From the NCBI GenBank assembly GCA_913063435.1, contig CAJXYI010000018.1, forward strand, positions 1-49,967: 49,967 nt of DNA. The letters are read 5' to 3'. Source of the stretch: an uncultured Actinomycetales bacterium (GTDB lineage: Bacteria > Actinomycetota > Actinomycetes > S36-B12). Every line of letters starts with the position of its first letter. Position 1 is the stretch's first letter. Made by a program: the position numbers and the translations under genes. Below the pieces are notes generated by a model, which worked only from the letters and a program-made list of their open reading frames with translations, made no database searches and was not told the DNA's origin. This document shows positions 16,741 through 25,828 of this stretch, one piece after another.

Positions 16741-17399
16741 ACACGGCCGGACGAGCAACCGCCCAGCAGGTCGATCACCTCAGCGTCGCTGACCTGGTCG
16801 AAGTCCTCGTAGTGCTGGCCCACGGCGATGAACGAGGTGGGAACCACAGGGCAGATCACCTCATCGGCGAGACGTCCGATCCAGTGCACCGCCTGAACCG
16901 ATCCGACCGGCACCGCAGCGATGACTCGCCGCGCTCCATGCGCCCGGGCGACGGCGATCGCTGCGGCCATCGTCGTTCCGGTCGCGAGTCCATCATCGAC
17001 GATCACCGCATCGCGACCGGCGATGTCGACCATCGCCCGACCGTGACGGAACATCTCAACCCGGTCGGCAACCCGCTGTCGTTCCCGTTCCATAGTCCGC
17101 CGAATGGCCGACTCGTCGAACATGCCCCGCGTGGTGTCGTTGCGAATTTCCACTCCGCCTTCACCGACGGCTCCCACCGCGAGTTCGGGCTGATCCGGCG
17201 CGCCGACCTTGCGCACGATCAGCACATCCCACGGCCAGTCCAATCGCGCGGCGATCTGCGCGGCGAGGGGCACGCCACCGCGCGGTAGGCCGAGGACGAT
17301 GGGGAGCTCCTGCGCATCACGACCTCGGCACGCGTACACCTCCCGAAGCGGTCTCGCGAGGGCGTCCGCAGCCTCCCGACGGTCACGATAGCGCGTCAC
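16731..17399 (-). CDS. phosphoribosyltransferase-family protein
   Basis: This 222-residue protein has the type I phosphoribosyltransferase PRPP-binding loop AVIVDDGLATGTTM at about residues 130-143 and the N-terminal LGLPRGGVPLAAQIAARL, typical of the stand-alone 'predicted phosphoribosyltransferase' (COG1926) group rather than of a named purine or pyrimidine enzyme. Insertions such as NDTTRGMFDESAIRR are characteristic of that group. The substrate is unknown. It begins with GTG at 17399 and ends at 16731, lying between the two large surface-protein genes on the same strand; nothing links it to them functionally, although its 3' end carries the palindrome of the downstream promoter. Confidence 0.8.
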   Translation of the reverse strand: MTRYRDRREAADALARPLREVYACRGRDAQELPIVLGLPRGGVPLAAQIAARLDWPWDVLIVRKVGAPDQPELAVGAVGEGGVEIRNDTTRGMFDESAIRRTMERERQRVADRVEMFRHGRAMVDIAGRDAVIVDDGLATGTTMAAAIAVARAHGARRVIAAVPVGSVQAVHWIGRLADEVICPVVPTSFIAVGQHYEDFDQVSDAEVIDLLGGCSSGRVGN

Positions 17400-17468
17400 C
17401 GAACACAGGTTGCCAGCGTCTACAACCGATGATCGACACGCGGTGCGATCCTTGTCCGGCCATCATGA

Positions 17469-20400
17469 TCAGCGTCGGTTGATCGAGCGGATGATCACGC
17501 GGTCGGACCGAGTCGATCGGTCGGGAAGTCCGACGTACACGTAGGCCTTCTTGTTTCCGCGTCGCTGCCAGCGGATCGTGCCATCGTCTTGCACGACGAT
17601 CCGAGCAACACCCATTCCGTATTCCCGCATCCCGCGGAACTTGAAGAATGGCTTCAGCACGGTTCCCGGAGCGAGGCCGGTGACGGTGCCCGTCACGATG
17701 AAACCGGGCTTGCCGCGCACCTTGCCGCGCTTGCCCTCGATGACGATCTCGCCGGCCTGGATCGTGACCTCCGCGGAGGCCGCACTCGGCTGGGAGAACC
17801 CGGCCTCGTTGACCGCCTCGACGGTGAAGGTGTAGGTCGAGCCCGGTGCGAGGTCCTCGACCACGCAGGAGGTCTCCTCCACCGTCACCTGGCAGGCCTG
17901 GCCACCAGGATCAGCGGTGATGAAGTAGCCCGTCACCGGCGCGGAGCCCTCATCGGTCGGCGGCTCCCAGGTGATCGTCACCGAGGTGCCGTTGACACGC
18001 ACCGTCGGCGCGGTGAGTCCAGAGGGGACCACACCCGGCTCAGGCTCGCTGGGCAGGATCTCCTCATCGGGGACCGGCACCGGCGGCGGAGGCGGCGGGG
18101 GTGCCGGAGCCGGCGGCGGAGGCGGCGGCGGCCCTGGCTGCGGAGGCGCCGGCGGAGCTGCCGGCGTCAGCGCACCCGAGGTCGCCGAATACGGACCCTG
18201 GCCCACCGAGGTGATCGCCGCCACGCGGAAGTAGTACGTCACGCCGTTGGTCAATCCACCGATGACCGCACCGGCGTCGGTGGTGGAGGTGTTCGCGCTG
18301 ACCACCGTCCACACCTGGCCGTCGACGGACCGCTCCACGCGGTAGCCCTCGAGTTCACCGGAGCCCAGATCGTCCGGAGCACCCCAGAACAGAGCTACCG
18401 ACTGCGAGGATGCATCCCCGACCGGGCGAGCAGGCGCACCAGGCAATTCCGCGCTCGGCGTGAACGGATCCGAGGTGACCGAGAATGCACCCAGTCCGCC
18501 CGCGCTCACTCCCGCTACTCGCACGACATAGGCCGTCCCGTTGACCAAGTTGGTCAACCGGATGCTGGTCAACGCGGTACCCGAATTCCCGGTGATTGTG
18601 GTCCAGTTCTGTCCACCATCAGATGAGTAGTCCACCCGATAGCCGGTCACGGCATCGGCCTGGGCTTCATCCCCTGCCGGCCAGGACACCTCGGCGGAGC
18701 GATTCCCGGCAATCCCCGTCGGCTTGCCCGGCGCTACCGGGGGACCCGGCGGCGGCGGCGGAGGCGGCGGCACGACAGCCGGAGTCACCCCAGCCGAGGA
18801 ATTCGACGCCGGGCTCAGCCCGATCGCGTTCTCCGCCCGCACCGAGAAGGTGTACTCGGTGCCGTTGGTGAGGTCGTTGATTCGGCAGGTGTAGGTCGCC
18901 GGCCCGGTCTCGCAGGTCAGCCCCTCAGGATCGGAGGTGACGATGTAGCGGACGATCTCTGCTCCACCATCAGTCTGAGGCGGGCTCCAGCTGATCACCG
19001 CCGAACCATCCGAGGCCTGTGCCGAGACCTGTCGTGGCTGGCTCGGCTCCGTGGACTGCGGCGGGGCATAGGTGCGCACCGCGTTGCTCAGCGAGCCACC
19101 GCTGAGACCCTCGGCATTACGAGCGCGCACCGTGACGGTGTAGCTGGTATCCGGCTGCAGACCCGTGATGGAACAGGTGAGTGCACCCTCGGTCGTGCAG
19201 GTCGCACCGCCTGGATTGGCCGTGACCTCATAGCCGATGATGGGCGCCCCACCGTCACTCTCGGGAGCCTCCCACTGTGCTGTCACCTGGGGATCGAGTC
19301 CCAGCGCGGACGCACTCACGCTTCGAGGAGCACTCGGCACACCGGCGCGAGGAACGTAGTCGCCCACGGTGACACGCTCGCTGAAGGCTCCGTTGGAGGC
19401 GTACACCTCCAAGCTGTAGGTGAAGCCGTTGGCGAGGTTGTTGATCGTGCATTCCCATCCGGTGATCTCCCGTGCGATACAGGACAAACCGGCGGCCACC
19501 TGTGCCACGAGATACTGGACCTCAGCGCCACCGTCATCGGCGGGCGGAGCCATCGACACGGTGATCGACTCATTCCCCGCTGACACCGAATTCACCGTCG
19601 GCGCTCCCGGCGGCGCTAGCGGCGTCACCGTGACTGGTGAGGATGCGGCCGAGTCGCCATTGATGCTGAGCGCCACCACGGACGCCGTGTATTCGGTGCC
19701 GTTGGTCAGACCGTCGATCTGGCAGGAGTACACATCAAGTCTGGTCTCGCAGGTGTGATTGCCCGGCTGGAGCGTCGCGCGATAGCCGGTCGCTGGAACG
19801 GGCTGGAAGTTCGGTGGCGACCAGTTCAGCGTGACGCTCCTGTCCTGCGATGATCCGCGGAGGAATCTCGGCGAGGATGTCGTCTGATCGGTCGGGGTCA
19901 CCCCGAGCGACTGCGGGCTCGGAGCACTCGTCCCCACCAGGTTGCGCGCCACGACCGTGAAGGAGTAGGGCTCACCATTCGTCAGACCCGACACCGTGCA
20001 GGAGCGCGACGGGGCCTCGACGGTGCACGTGCGACCACCGGGATCAGCGGTGACGGTGTAGTCGATGATCGGCAGACCACCATCACCTGCTGCCGGCAGG
20101 CTCCAGGACACGGTGGCCTGGGCGTTGCCCTTGGTGGCAGTAGGCGCCGCCGGGCTGCCCGGCACCGTTGCTGCGGTCAACGGCGAGCGAGCTCGGCCCA
20201 GTTCACCGTTGCCCGCCGGATTCACCGCGTAGACCGAGAAGGAGTAGCTGGTCCCCTTCGTCAGGTTCGAGAAGGTGCAGGAGGTCGTCGCCACCGTGCA
20301 CTCCAACCCACCGGGGCTGAGCGTGCCGACATACGACGTCACCGCAGAGCCACCATCATCGGCGGGGACATCCCAGGACGCGACGATGCTGACACCCTCG

Positions 20401-23400
20401 CCTCGGCTGAGGGACACGTTCTGCGGCGCCGAGGGCGGAACCGGAGGCACCGCCGGCACCCCGCTGACACCCTGCGAGGACGTTCCTTCACCCGCGTCGT
20501 TGGCTGCCCGAACGGTGACGGTGTAGGTCCGCCCGTTGGTCAATCCGCCGATGGAGCAGGAGGTTTCATCCGCCTCTGCCGCGCAACTCTCACCAGAGGC
20601 TGTGGTTGCGATATAGCCGGTGATCTCGGCACCACCGTCACTCGCCGGTGGTGTCCACACCACACCCAGGGAGCGATCGAGCGGGGTCAACTCCACGCCG
20701 GTCGGGGCGCCCGGGGCTCCCAGCGGAGAGAACAGGCTGCTGCCGAACGACGTGGGTCCGCGCCCGTCGCCACCGACGGCATAGACATTGGCGACGTAGG
20801 TCGACCCGTTGGTCAGCCCGGTGATCGTGCAACTCGTCGCCGGTGCCGTGGCCTGGCAGGTCTGGCCTCCGGGAACAGCCGTCGCGGTGTAGGACTGGAT
20901 CGTCACACCGTTATCGGGCGGAGCCGTCCACGAGATCGTGGCCTGCCGATCACCGACGCTGTCGACCTGCACCGCCGAAGGCTGGCCCGGAAGCGCCCGC
21001 GGAGTCACCGGCCCGACCGTGACACTCGGGCCATAGTCGAGATCATTGCGGGCGAAGATGTTGAAGCTGACGGCCACACCGTTGGTGAGGCCCTCGATCT
21101 GGCACTGCACCAGTTGTGCACCCTCCGGCGCGGCTACCACGCATTCCTCGCCCGACGTGGCAACCACCCGGTAGTCCAGGATCGGCTCGCCACCGTCTTC
21201 CGCGGGGGGCGCGAACTGCACGATCGCCACTCCATTGCCGGCCGCCGCCGCGGCGTTGCGGACCGGGCCGGGGAAGGTGACGGGGGTTGCTGCACGCGGC
21301 TGCGATGCTGGGCCGGTGTAGCCATCGGCATTCGTCGCGGTGACCACGATGGTGTAGGTCACGCCGTTCGTAAGACCGGTGAACAGACACTTCGGCGTCG
21401 ACGAGGTGCAGGTGAGCACCTCGGACCCATCATCAGGTGTCGCTGTCACCGTGTAAGTGGTGATCGCAGAGGTGCCAGTGTCCTGCGGTGGGAACCACGA
21501 CGTATTGATGCGCCGCTGATCATCGGCAACGGCGAGCACCTCGGTGGGGGCGCCGGGGTAGAAGTTGCGCGGGGTGACACCGCGCACCGCTGCCTGGGCT
21601 CCCTCACCGATCGTGTTCCTGGCGAAGGCAAGGACCGTGTAGCTGACGTCGTCGGTGAGGCGCTCGATCGTGCAGCCGAGCCGATCGGTGTCGACGTCTG
21701 GGTCTTCCTGCATCGGGCACTGCGCCACCGGCTCCTCAGTGCGCTCATCAACCGCAACCGCGACATACTCCGTAATGGGGCTGCCTCCGTCATCGGCGGG
21801 CGGCGACACGGTCACACCGATGCTCTGCTCGGCAGGCTCCGCTACGACATCGAGGGGAGCGCTCGGCTCGGTGCGTTGATCGCGAAGACCGAGAACGAAC
21901 GGCCCGGGCCCCGGGACGGGATAGGTCGTTCCCGCGACCGTGAGGTTGCCCCCCATAGATCCGAATGCACCACCGACGAGCACGATTCCACTCGAGGTGG
22001 CCGCTACCGTCTCGAGCTGCGGATCTCGACTGGCATTCCCACTGGGCATGGGCGCCTGCCAGACGGCGTTGCCAGCCGCATCGAGGAGCATGACCTGGGC
22101 GGGCCCCTGGGAGTACGTCACCTGGGCCCCGGCTACGTCGTACACCGGCGGGCTCGACGAGGGAACATTCGGGCCGGTCAACTTCATAGCGAGCGCGATT
22201 TCACCTTGTGCATTGGCATCGATATCGTTGAATTCCAGCTTGTACGTGCCGGAGCCGCTGGCATCGGGCACTACGACCCAACGGACGGTGCCGGTGGACG
22301 TCAGGCTGGCGATGAACGGGGTAACGAAGCCATCTGCCACATACCTCGTCCCACCGATCGACAGACCGTCTCCGCGGAATGTTCCGCGCACCAGGATCCG
22401 ATTCCGGTACTGGTTATCGATCTGCTCGACATAGACGCTTTTGAAGCCACCGCTGCCCAGTGCCTTGATCTCGGTGAAATAGGTCGTCTGCGCTGTCGCC
22501 GCATCGACGGTGAACAGCACCGCGCGTGTGTTTCCATCCTCCGAACTCTGACCTGGGAAGACCGTCCTGAAGGTGTTGACTGACCCGTAGACCTTCAGGC
22601 CGGCACTCCCTCCGCCTGTCTCGACCGACGATGGCGCAGTAGCGCCGAAGTACTGGGATATTTTGCGCGCGCTGAGGAACTGTCCTTCGGGAGTGAGGTT
22701 GGCGAGGACATAGGCGCGATTGGCGTCGGGACGGCCAAGGGAATCGCGCCGGGGGACGACGCCCGTGACGACGTCCTGTGCGCCGAACACCAGATTCCCG
22801 TAGGCATTCATCATCGCGACAATCGAGCCATCCGAACCGGACGTGACGTCGATGCTGCTCACTCCACACTGGGGATAGATGAGCTCCGGATCGCGCGTAG
22901 AACAAAACTCCCACTGACGCACGAACGATGCCGATTGAATCTGCCCGTCGGAGGAGACACGAACCACAGCGGCGTTGGAGGCATCGCTCGGCGTCGCAAC
23001 ACCGGGGAGAACGACTCCGGCTAAGGAGGTGCCCCGGACACCGAGGACATAACCCCCGCTGCGGTCGAAGGCGATCGAGTCGACCACACCCGATGATCGG
23101 AGACTTTCTCCCGCCGCCGTGGAGGGCAGACGCAGGACCCACTGCCAGGCCCCCGCGGTCGTCATCTTGCCGACGAAACTCTCCTGGGGGCCGAACTCCT
23201 CGCCCGCGATCGTGACGGCGTCGCTGATGGTCCGACCGGGGTTAGCACCAGCGATGATCGCGCCGCCGTTCACCGAGAGGGAGGCGGTGATGTCGTACTC
23301 GAGGGGTGCAGTCCACGTACTTGGCCCGTTCTGCGGAACCGCGGCGAAGGCGGCATTCGGTGTGCGCCCTGTCGTCGCTGGATTCGGGGTCACGTAGTTC

Positions 23401-23804
23401 GAGTACGTGATTTCCGAGGTATAGCCCAAGGGGCTGACCGACCACACCGCGAACCGATTGGGAACGCCGTTCGTCAATCCTGTGATCTCGATCGAGCCAC
23501 CGGTGCCATCGGATGCCAGGACCTGCAGGTAGTTGGTCATCCCGATGCCACGGATCCGGTAGGCCCACACGTTGGAGGTGTCCTCGGGGGCGTCCCAGGT
23601 CACGGTGGCGCGCCCATCGCCGGCGATGGCTCGAACGTTCCTCACCTCCGGCGGGGCCTCGGTGTTCGCTGCCTGCACCCCCTCTCCCGACGTGGACTCC
23701 CCCGGATTCGCCGAGGCGACCCCGGCGGGCAGCCCCGCCATGAGGCCCACGGCGAGGGCGGAGGAGGAGAGCAGGGACACGAGGCGTCGCGCAGATCCGG
23801 CCAT
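17469..23804 (-). CDS. giant secreted protein with about 15 Fn3 domains and the shared basic C-terminal module
   Basis: This 2111-residue protein has a signal peptide (LVSLLSSSALAVGLMAGLPA, cleavage near VASA), an Fn3 domain (about 50-140), a 500-residue region with repeats such as FVGKMTTAGAWQW, ANLTPEGQFLSA, ASLTSTGTVRWV and LLDAAGNAVWQ that resembles an SBBP-type beta-propeller, then about fourteen Fn3 domains interrupted by polyproline linkers, and a 90-residue C-terminal module. Most Fn3 copies have the signatures PADDGG, GLTNGTEYT and VTP, and many carry a Cys pair (for example GGRTCTVEAPSRSC) absent from classic Fn3. No sortase motif is seen. The ATG at 23804 is 6 nt from a TAGGTT box and appears leaderless. 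Likely a long surface fibre or adhesin. Confidence 0.88.
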   Translation of the reverse strand: MAGSARRLVSLLSSSALAVGLMAGLPAGVASANPGESTSGEGVQAANTEAPPEVRNVRAIAGDGRATVTWDAPEDTSNVWAYRIRGIGMTNYLQVLASDGTGGSIEITGLTNGVPNRFAVWSVSPLGYTSEITYSNYVTPNPATTGRTPNAAFAAVPQNGPSTWTAPLEYDITASLSVNGGAIIAGANPGRTISDAVTIAGEEFGPQESFVGKMTTAGAWQWVLRLPSTAAGESLRSSGVVDSIAFDRSGGYVLGVRGTSLAGVVLPGVATPSDASNAAVVRVSSDGQIQSASFVRQWEFCSTRDPELIYPQCGVSSIDVTSGSDGSIVAMMNAYGNLVFGAQDVVTGVVPRRDSLGRPDANRAYVLANLTPEGQFLSARKISQYFGATAPSSVETGGGSAGLKVYGSVNTFRTVFPGQSSEDGNTRAVLFTVDAATAQTTYFTEIKALGSGGFKSVYVEQIDNQYRNRILVRGTFRGDGLSIGGTRYVADGFVTPFIASLTSTGTVRWVVVPDASGSGTYKLEFNDIDANAQGEIALAMKLTGPNVPSSSPPVYDVAGAQVTYSQGPAQVMLLDAAGNAVWQAPMPSGNASRDPQLETVAATSSGIVLVGGAFGSMGGNLTVAGTTYPVPGPGPFVLGLRDQRTEPSAPLDVVAEPAEQSIGVTVSPPADDGGSPITEYVAVAVDERTEEPVAQCPMQEDPDVDTDRLGCTIERLTDDVSYTVLAFARNTIGEGAQAAVRGVTPRNFYPGAPTEVLAVADDQRRINTSWFPPQDTGTSAITTYTVTATPDDGSEVLTCTSSTPKCLFTGLTNGVTYTIVVTATNADGYTGPASQPRAATPVTFPGPVRNAAAAAGNGVAIVQFAPPAEDGGEPILDYRVVATSGEECVVAAPEGAQLVQCQIEGLTNGVAVSFNIFARNDLDYGPSVTVGPVTPRALPGQPSAVQVDSVGDRQATISWTAPPDNGVTIQSYTATAVPGGQTCQATAPATSCTITGLTNGSTYVANVYAVGGDGRGPTSFGSSLFSPLGAPGAPTGVELTPLDRSLGVVWTPPASDGGAEITGYIATTASGESCAAEADETSCSIGGLTNGRTYTVTVRAANDAGEGTSSQGVSGVPAVPPVPPSAPQNVSLSRGEGVSIVASWDVPADDGGSAVTSYVGTLSPGGLECTVATTSCTFSNLTKGTSYSFSVYAVNPAGNGELGRARSPLTAATVPGSPAAPTATKGNAQATVSWSLPAAGDGGLPIIDYTVTADPGGRTCTVEAPSRSCTVSGLTNGEPYSFTVVARNLVGTSAPSPQSLGVTPTDQTTSSPRFLRGSSQDRSVTLNWSPPNFQPVPATGYRATLQPGNHTCETRLDVYSCQIDGLTNGTEYTASVVALSINGDSAASSPVTVTPLAPPGAPTVNSVSAGNESITVSMAPPADDGGAEVQYLVAQVAAGLSCIAREITGWECTINNLANGFTYSLEVYASNGAFSERVTVGDYVPRAGVPSAPRSVSASALGLDPQVTAQWEAPESDGGAPIIGYEVTANPGGATCTTEGALTCSITGLQPDTSYTVTVRARNAEGLSGGSLSNAVRTYAPPQSTEPSQPRQVSAQASDGSAVISWSPPQTDGGAEIVRYIVTSDPEGLTCETGPATYTCRINDLTNGTEYTFSVRAENAIGLSPASNSSAGVTPAVVPPPPPPPPGPPVAPGKPTGIAGNRSAEVSWPAGDEAQADAVTGYRVDYSSDGGQNWTTITGNSGTALTSIRLTNLVNGTAYVVRVAGVSAGGLGAFSVTSDPFTPSAELPGAPARPVGDASSQSVALFWGAPDDLGSGELEGYRVERSVDGQVWTVVSANTSTTDAGAVIGGLTNGVTYYFRVAAITSVGQGPYSATSGALTPAAPPAPPQPGPPPPPPPAPAPPPPPPPVPVPDEEILPSEPEPGVVPSGLTAPTVRVNGTSVTITWEPPTDEGSAPVTGYFITADPGGQACQVTVEETSCVVEDLAPGSTYTFTVEAVNEAGFSQPSAASAEVTIQAGEIVIEGKRGKVRGKPGFIVTGTVTGLAPGTVLKPFFKFRGMREYGMGVARIVVQDDGTIRWQRRGNKKAYVYVGLPDRSTRSDRVIIRSINRR

Positions 23805-23810
23805 AGGGTC

Positions 23811-23816
23811 AACCTA
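23811..23816 (-). promoter_or_regulatory. -10 box TAGGTT, leaderless promoter of the giant Fn3 gene
   Basis: TAGGTT (minus strand) ends 6 nt before the ATG at 23804. A TTCGCT hexamer 17 nt upstream may be the -35. The shared palindrome ends 37 nt upstream of this box. Confidence 0.55.
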
Positions 23817-23853
23817 GAAAGAGCCCTGGAGAGAGCGAAGCGATGTGTCGAAT

Positions 23854-23871
23854 CCGGGGCACTAGGCCCCC
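23854..23871 (-). promoter_or_regulatory. palindromic activator-site candidate upstream of the giant Fn3 gene
   Basis: On the minus strand this reads GGGGGCCTAGTGCCCCGG, matching the site at 16723-16740 in 16 of 18 positions and the palindrome GGGGCACTAGTGCCCC in 14 of 16. It lies between the zwf stop (23885) and the -10 box, 37 nt from the latter, exactly as at the other surface-protein gene. Confidence 0.6.
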
Positions 23872-23884
23872 GCGAGGAGTGAAC

Positions 23885-25270
23885 TCAGACCGGATTGCGC
23901 CAACCGCCGAGGAAGCGGGTGAAGCGATCGGCCTCATGGGGGCCCCAGGTTCCGGGTTCGTAGGAGATCACCGGCGGCGGGGCATCGAGGACCGGTTGCA
24001 CGATCCGCCAGGTCGCCTCCACCGACGGCCAGCGGGGAAACAGGGTGTGATCGCCGACCATCGCGTCATGCAGCAGCCGCTCATAGGGGCTCGGCAGATC
24101 CCCGAGGGTCGAGGCGAAGTCCAGGCTCAAGAACTCCGGCTCCACCTCATCCACGCCGGGCTTCTTGACCCGGACGCCGAACGACACGCCTGATGGCTCG
24201 CCGATGCGCAACAGCACATCGTCGTGACCGGTGACCCGCTGGGTGCGGTCACCCCAGGTGAAGGCCGGCGGCTTGCGGAACCGCACCGCGACCTCGGTCG
24301 CCTTCACCGGCAACTTCTTGCCCGCGCGGATGACGATCGGCACCCCTGCCCACCGCCAGGTGTCGCAGTGCAATCGCACCGCGACATAGGTCTCGGTGTC
24401 CGAATCGGGCGCGACTCCGTCGATGCTGCGATAGCCGTCGTACTGTCCGCGCACGACATCCTCGGGCTCGAGTGGGCGAATGGCACGGAACACATCGAGG
24501 CGGCGATCGCCGATCGGGTCCTCACCTGCCCCCGGTGGTTCCATGAGCACGAGCGCGAGCACCTGCAGCAGGTGATTTTGCACGACATCGCGCAGCGTGC
24601 CGACATGGTCATAGAAACTGCCGCGATCCTCGACACCGAAGGATTCGGCCATCGTGATCTGGATCATTTCGACGTATTGGCGGCGCCACAGCGGCTCGAG
24701 CCAGGAGTTCGCGAACCGCAGGAATGCGATGTCCTGCACGGGTTCCTTGCCGAGGTAGTGGTCGATCCGCAGGATCTGGTCCTCGTCGAGCACCTGATGC
24801 AACCGGGTGTTGAGCTCGATCGCCGTCTCCAGACTCGTGCCGAACGGCTTCTCGACCGCGACGCGTGCCCCCTCGACGAGTCCGGCGGCGCCGAGTTGCT
24901 CGACGACCGGGCCGAACAGCACGGGTGGGATCTCAAGATAGAACAGTGGATGATGAGCGTCGGTGAGGTGCGCGGCCAGACGCGTGTAGAGCCCGGCATC
25001 GGTGAAGTCGCCGCCGACGTAGGTCATCCGTTCCACCAGCCGGGTCAGGACCTGCTCGTCGACACTCGCGCCCTCGACGTTGTGGACCGCCTCGCGAGTC
25101 ATGGCCCACAGTTGCTCGTCGCTGAGGTCCTGTGCGGCCACACCGACCACGGGGATGGTGAGCAACCCGCGCCGCTCGAGGTGATACAGCGACGGCAGGG
25201 TCATCTTGTGGGCGAGGTCTCCGGTGATTCCGAAGATGACCAGACGATCCGACGGGGTGTGGTCGGCCAT
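23885..25270 (-). CDS. zwf: glucose-6-phosphate 1-dehydrogenase
   Basis: Zwf oxidises glucose 6-phosphate to 6-phosphogluconolactone with NAD(P)+, feeding the oxidative pentose phosphate pathway. The 461-residue protein has the dinucleotide fold [17 protein letters not shown] at residues 13-29, [11 protein letters not shown], and the active-site signature RIDHYLGKE at 168-176. It is somewhat shorter than the roughly 490-510 residues of common bacterial Zwf. No gnd, tal, pgl or opcA lies next to it, so it may be a second, stand-alone copy. I chose the ATG at 25270, preceded by AAAGAGG; an in-frame GTG at 25285 would remove that ribosome binding site from its upstream position. Confidence 0.93.
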   Translation of the reverse strand: MADHTPSDRLVIFGITGDLAHKMTLPSLYHLERRGLLTIPVVGVAAQDLSDEQLWAMTREAVHNVEGASVDEQVLTRLVERMTYVGGDFTDAGLYTRLAAHLTDAHHPLFYLEIPPVLFGPVVEQLGAAGLVEGARVAVEKPFGTSLETAIELNTRLHQVLDEDQILRIDHYLGKEPVQDIAFLRFANSWLEPLWRRQYVEMIQITMAESFGVEDRGSFYDHVGTLRDVVQNHLLQVLALVLMEPPGAGEDPIGDRRLDVFRAIRPLEPEDVVRGQYDGYRSIDGVAPDSDTETYVAVRLHCDTWRWAGVPIVIRAGKKLPVKATEVAVRFRKPPAFTWGDRTQRVTGHDDVLLRIGEPSGVSFGVRVKKPGVDEVEPEFLSLDFASTLGDLPSPYERLLHDAMVGDHTLFPRWPSVEATWRIVQPVLDAPPPVISYEPGTWGPHEADRFTRFLGGWRNPV

Positions 25271-25325
25271 GAACGCCTCTTTCACGTCAGAGGAGGAACC
25301 GAATCAGCTCGGAGAACGACAGGGC

Positions 25326-25652
25326 CTATCTGCAGACGCAGACGCGACGTGCGCGTCGCGAGCGGCGCCAGCGACGTAGCACGACCAACGTGACCACCGC
25401 GCCGGCAGCCATCGCGATCCGCTCAGGGCGGACGCCGCCGTACTCGTCGACGAAGAAACCGGTGACCGCTGCCTTGCTCCGTCGCGCCAGGGCTGCCGGT
25501 GCGGACTGCTCCTTCAATTGCGCCAGCGAGGTGACGAGGTCGGCACGGGCGGCCTCGATCTCGGCCTGGAGCGCTGCGGCACTCGGCTGGCCGGCGCTGC
25601 CGGCCGGTCGGCTGTCGGACTTCTGGCGGGACGTGTCGACCTCGTTGCTCAC
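25326..25652 (-). CDS. DUF3618 family small membrane-associated protein
   Basis: This 108-residue protein matches the actinobacterial DUF3618 pattern: a charged amphipathic helix AEIEAARADLVTSLAQL near residues 30-46, the linker RSKAAVTGFFVDEYGGVRPER, one hydrophobic segment IAMAAGAVVTLVVL, and a basic Arg-rich tail ending CVCR. Such proteins are predicted to be anchored in the membrane with the helix in the cytoplasm; function is unknown. The GTG at 25652 is 7 nt from a TAGGGT box, so it is probably leaderless. It lies head-to-head with the metal transporter gene. Confidence 0.75.
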   Translation of the reverse strand: MSNEVDTSRQKSDSRPAGSAGQPSAAALQAEIEAARADLVTSLAQLKEQSAPAALARRSKAAVTGFFVDEYGGVRPERIAMAAGAVVTLVVLRRWRRSRRARRVCVCR

Positions 25653-25659
25653 GGCCCCC

Positions 25660-25665
25660 ACCCTA
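25660..25665 (-). promoter_or_regulatory. -10 box TAGGGT, leaderless promoter of the DUF3618 gene
   Basis: Minus-strand TAGGGT, 7 nt before the GTG at 25652, with no Shine-Dalgarno sequence between them. Confidence 0.5.
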
Positions 25666-25793
25666 ACCAGGGTGGGCGGTGTCGGTGCGCAGGTTCGCCA
25701 GGACGGGCCATTCCGCGACTCGCTGCACTCCGGGCCTCGACTCGCTCCACTCCGGGCAACCACTCCACGCAATATCGGCTAACTGCGAGAGAT

Positions 25794-25822
25794 TTGCATA
25801 TAACAAGGGGTCTGCCTAGGAT
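25794..25822 (+). promoter_or_regulatory. promoter of the metal ABC transporter (TTGCAT-N17-TAGGAT), leaderless
   Basis: TTGCAT (25794-25799) and TAGGAT (25817-25822) are 17 nt apart, and the GTG start follows 6 nt later, predicting a leaderless mRNA. TTGCATATAACAA overlapping the -35 is an imperfect inverted repeat (TTG-N7-CAA) and could be a metalloregulator site, but it does not match a Zur or MntR consensus well. Confidence 0.6.
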
Positions 25823-25828
25823 CACGGC

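Noticed and set aside
21114-22583. 489-codon plus-strand open frame opposite the giant Fn3 gene
   Set aside because: Composition is Arg/Gly/His rich without domains, and the minus strand carries a clear Fn3 repeat protein.
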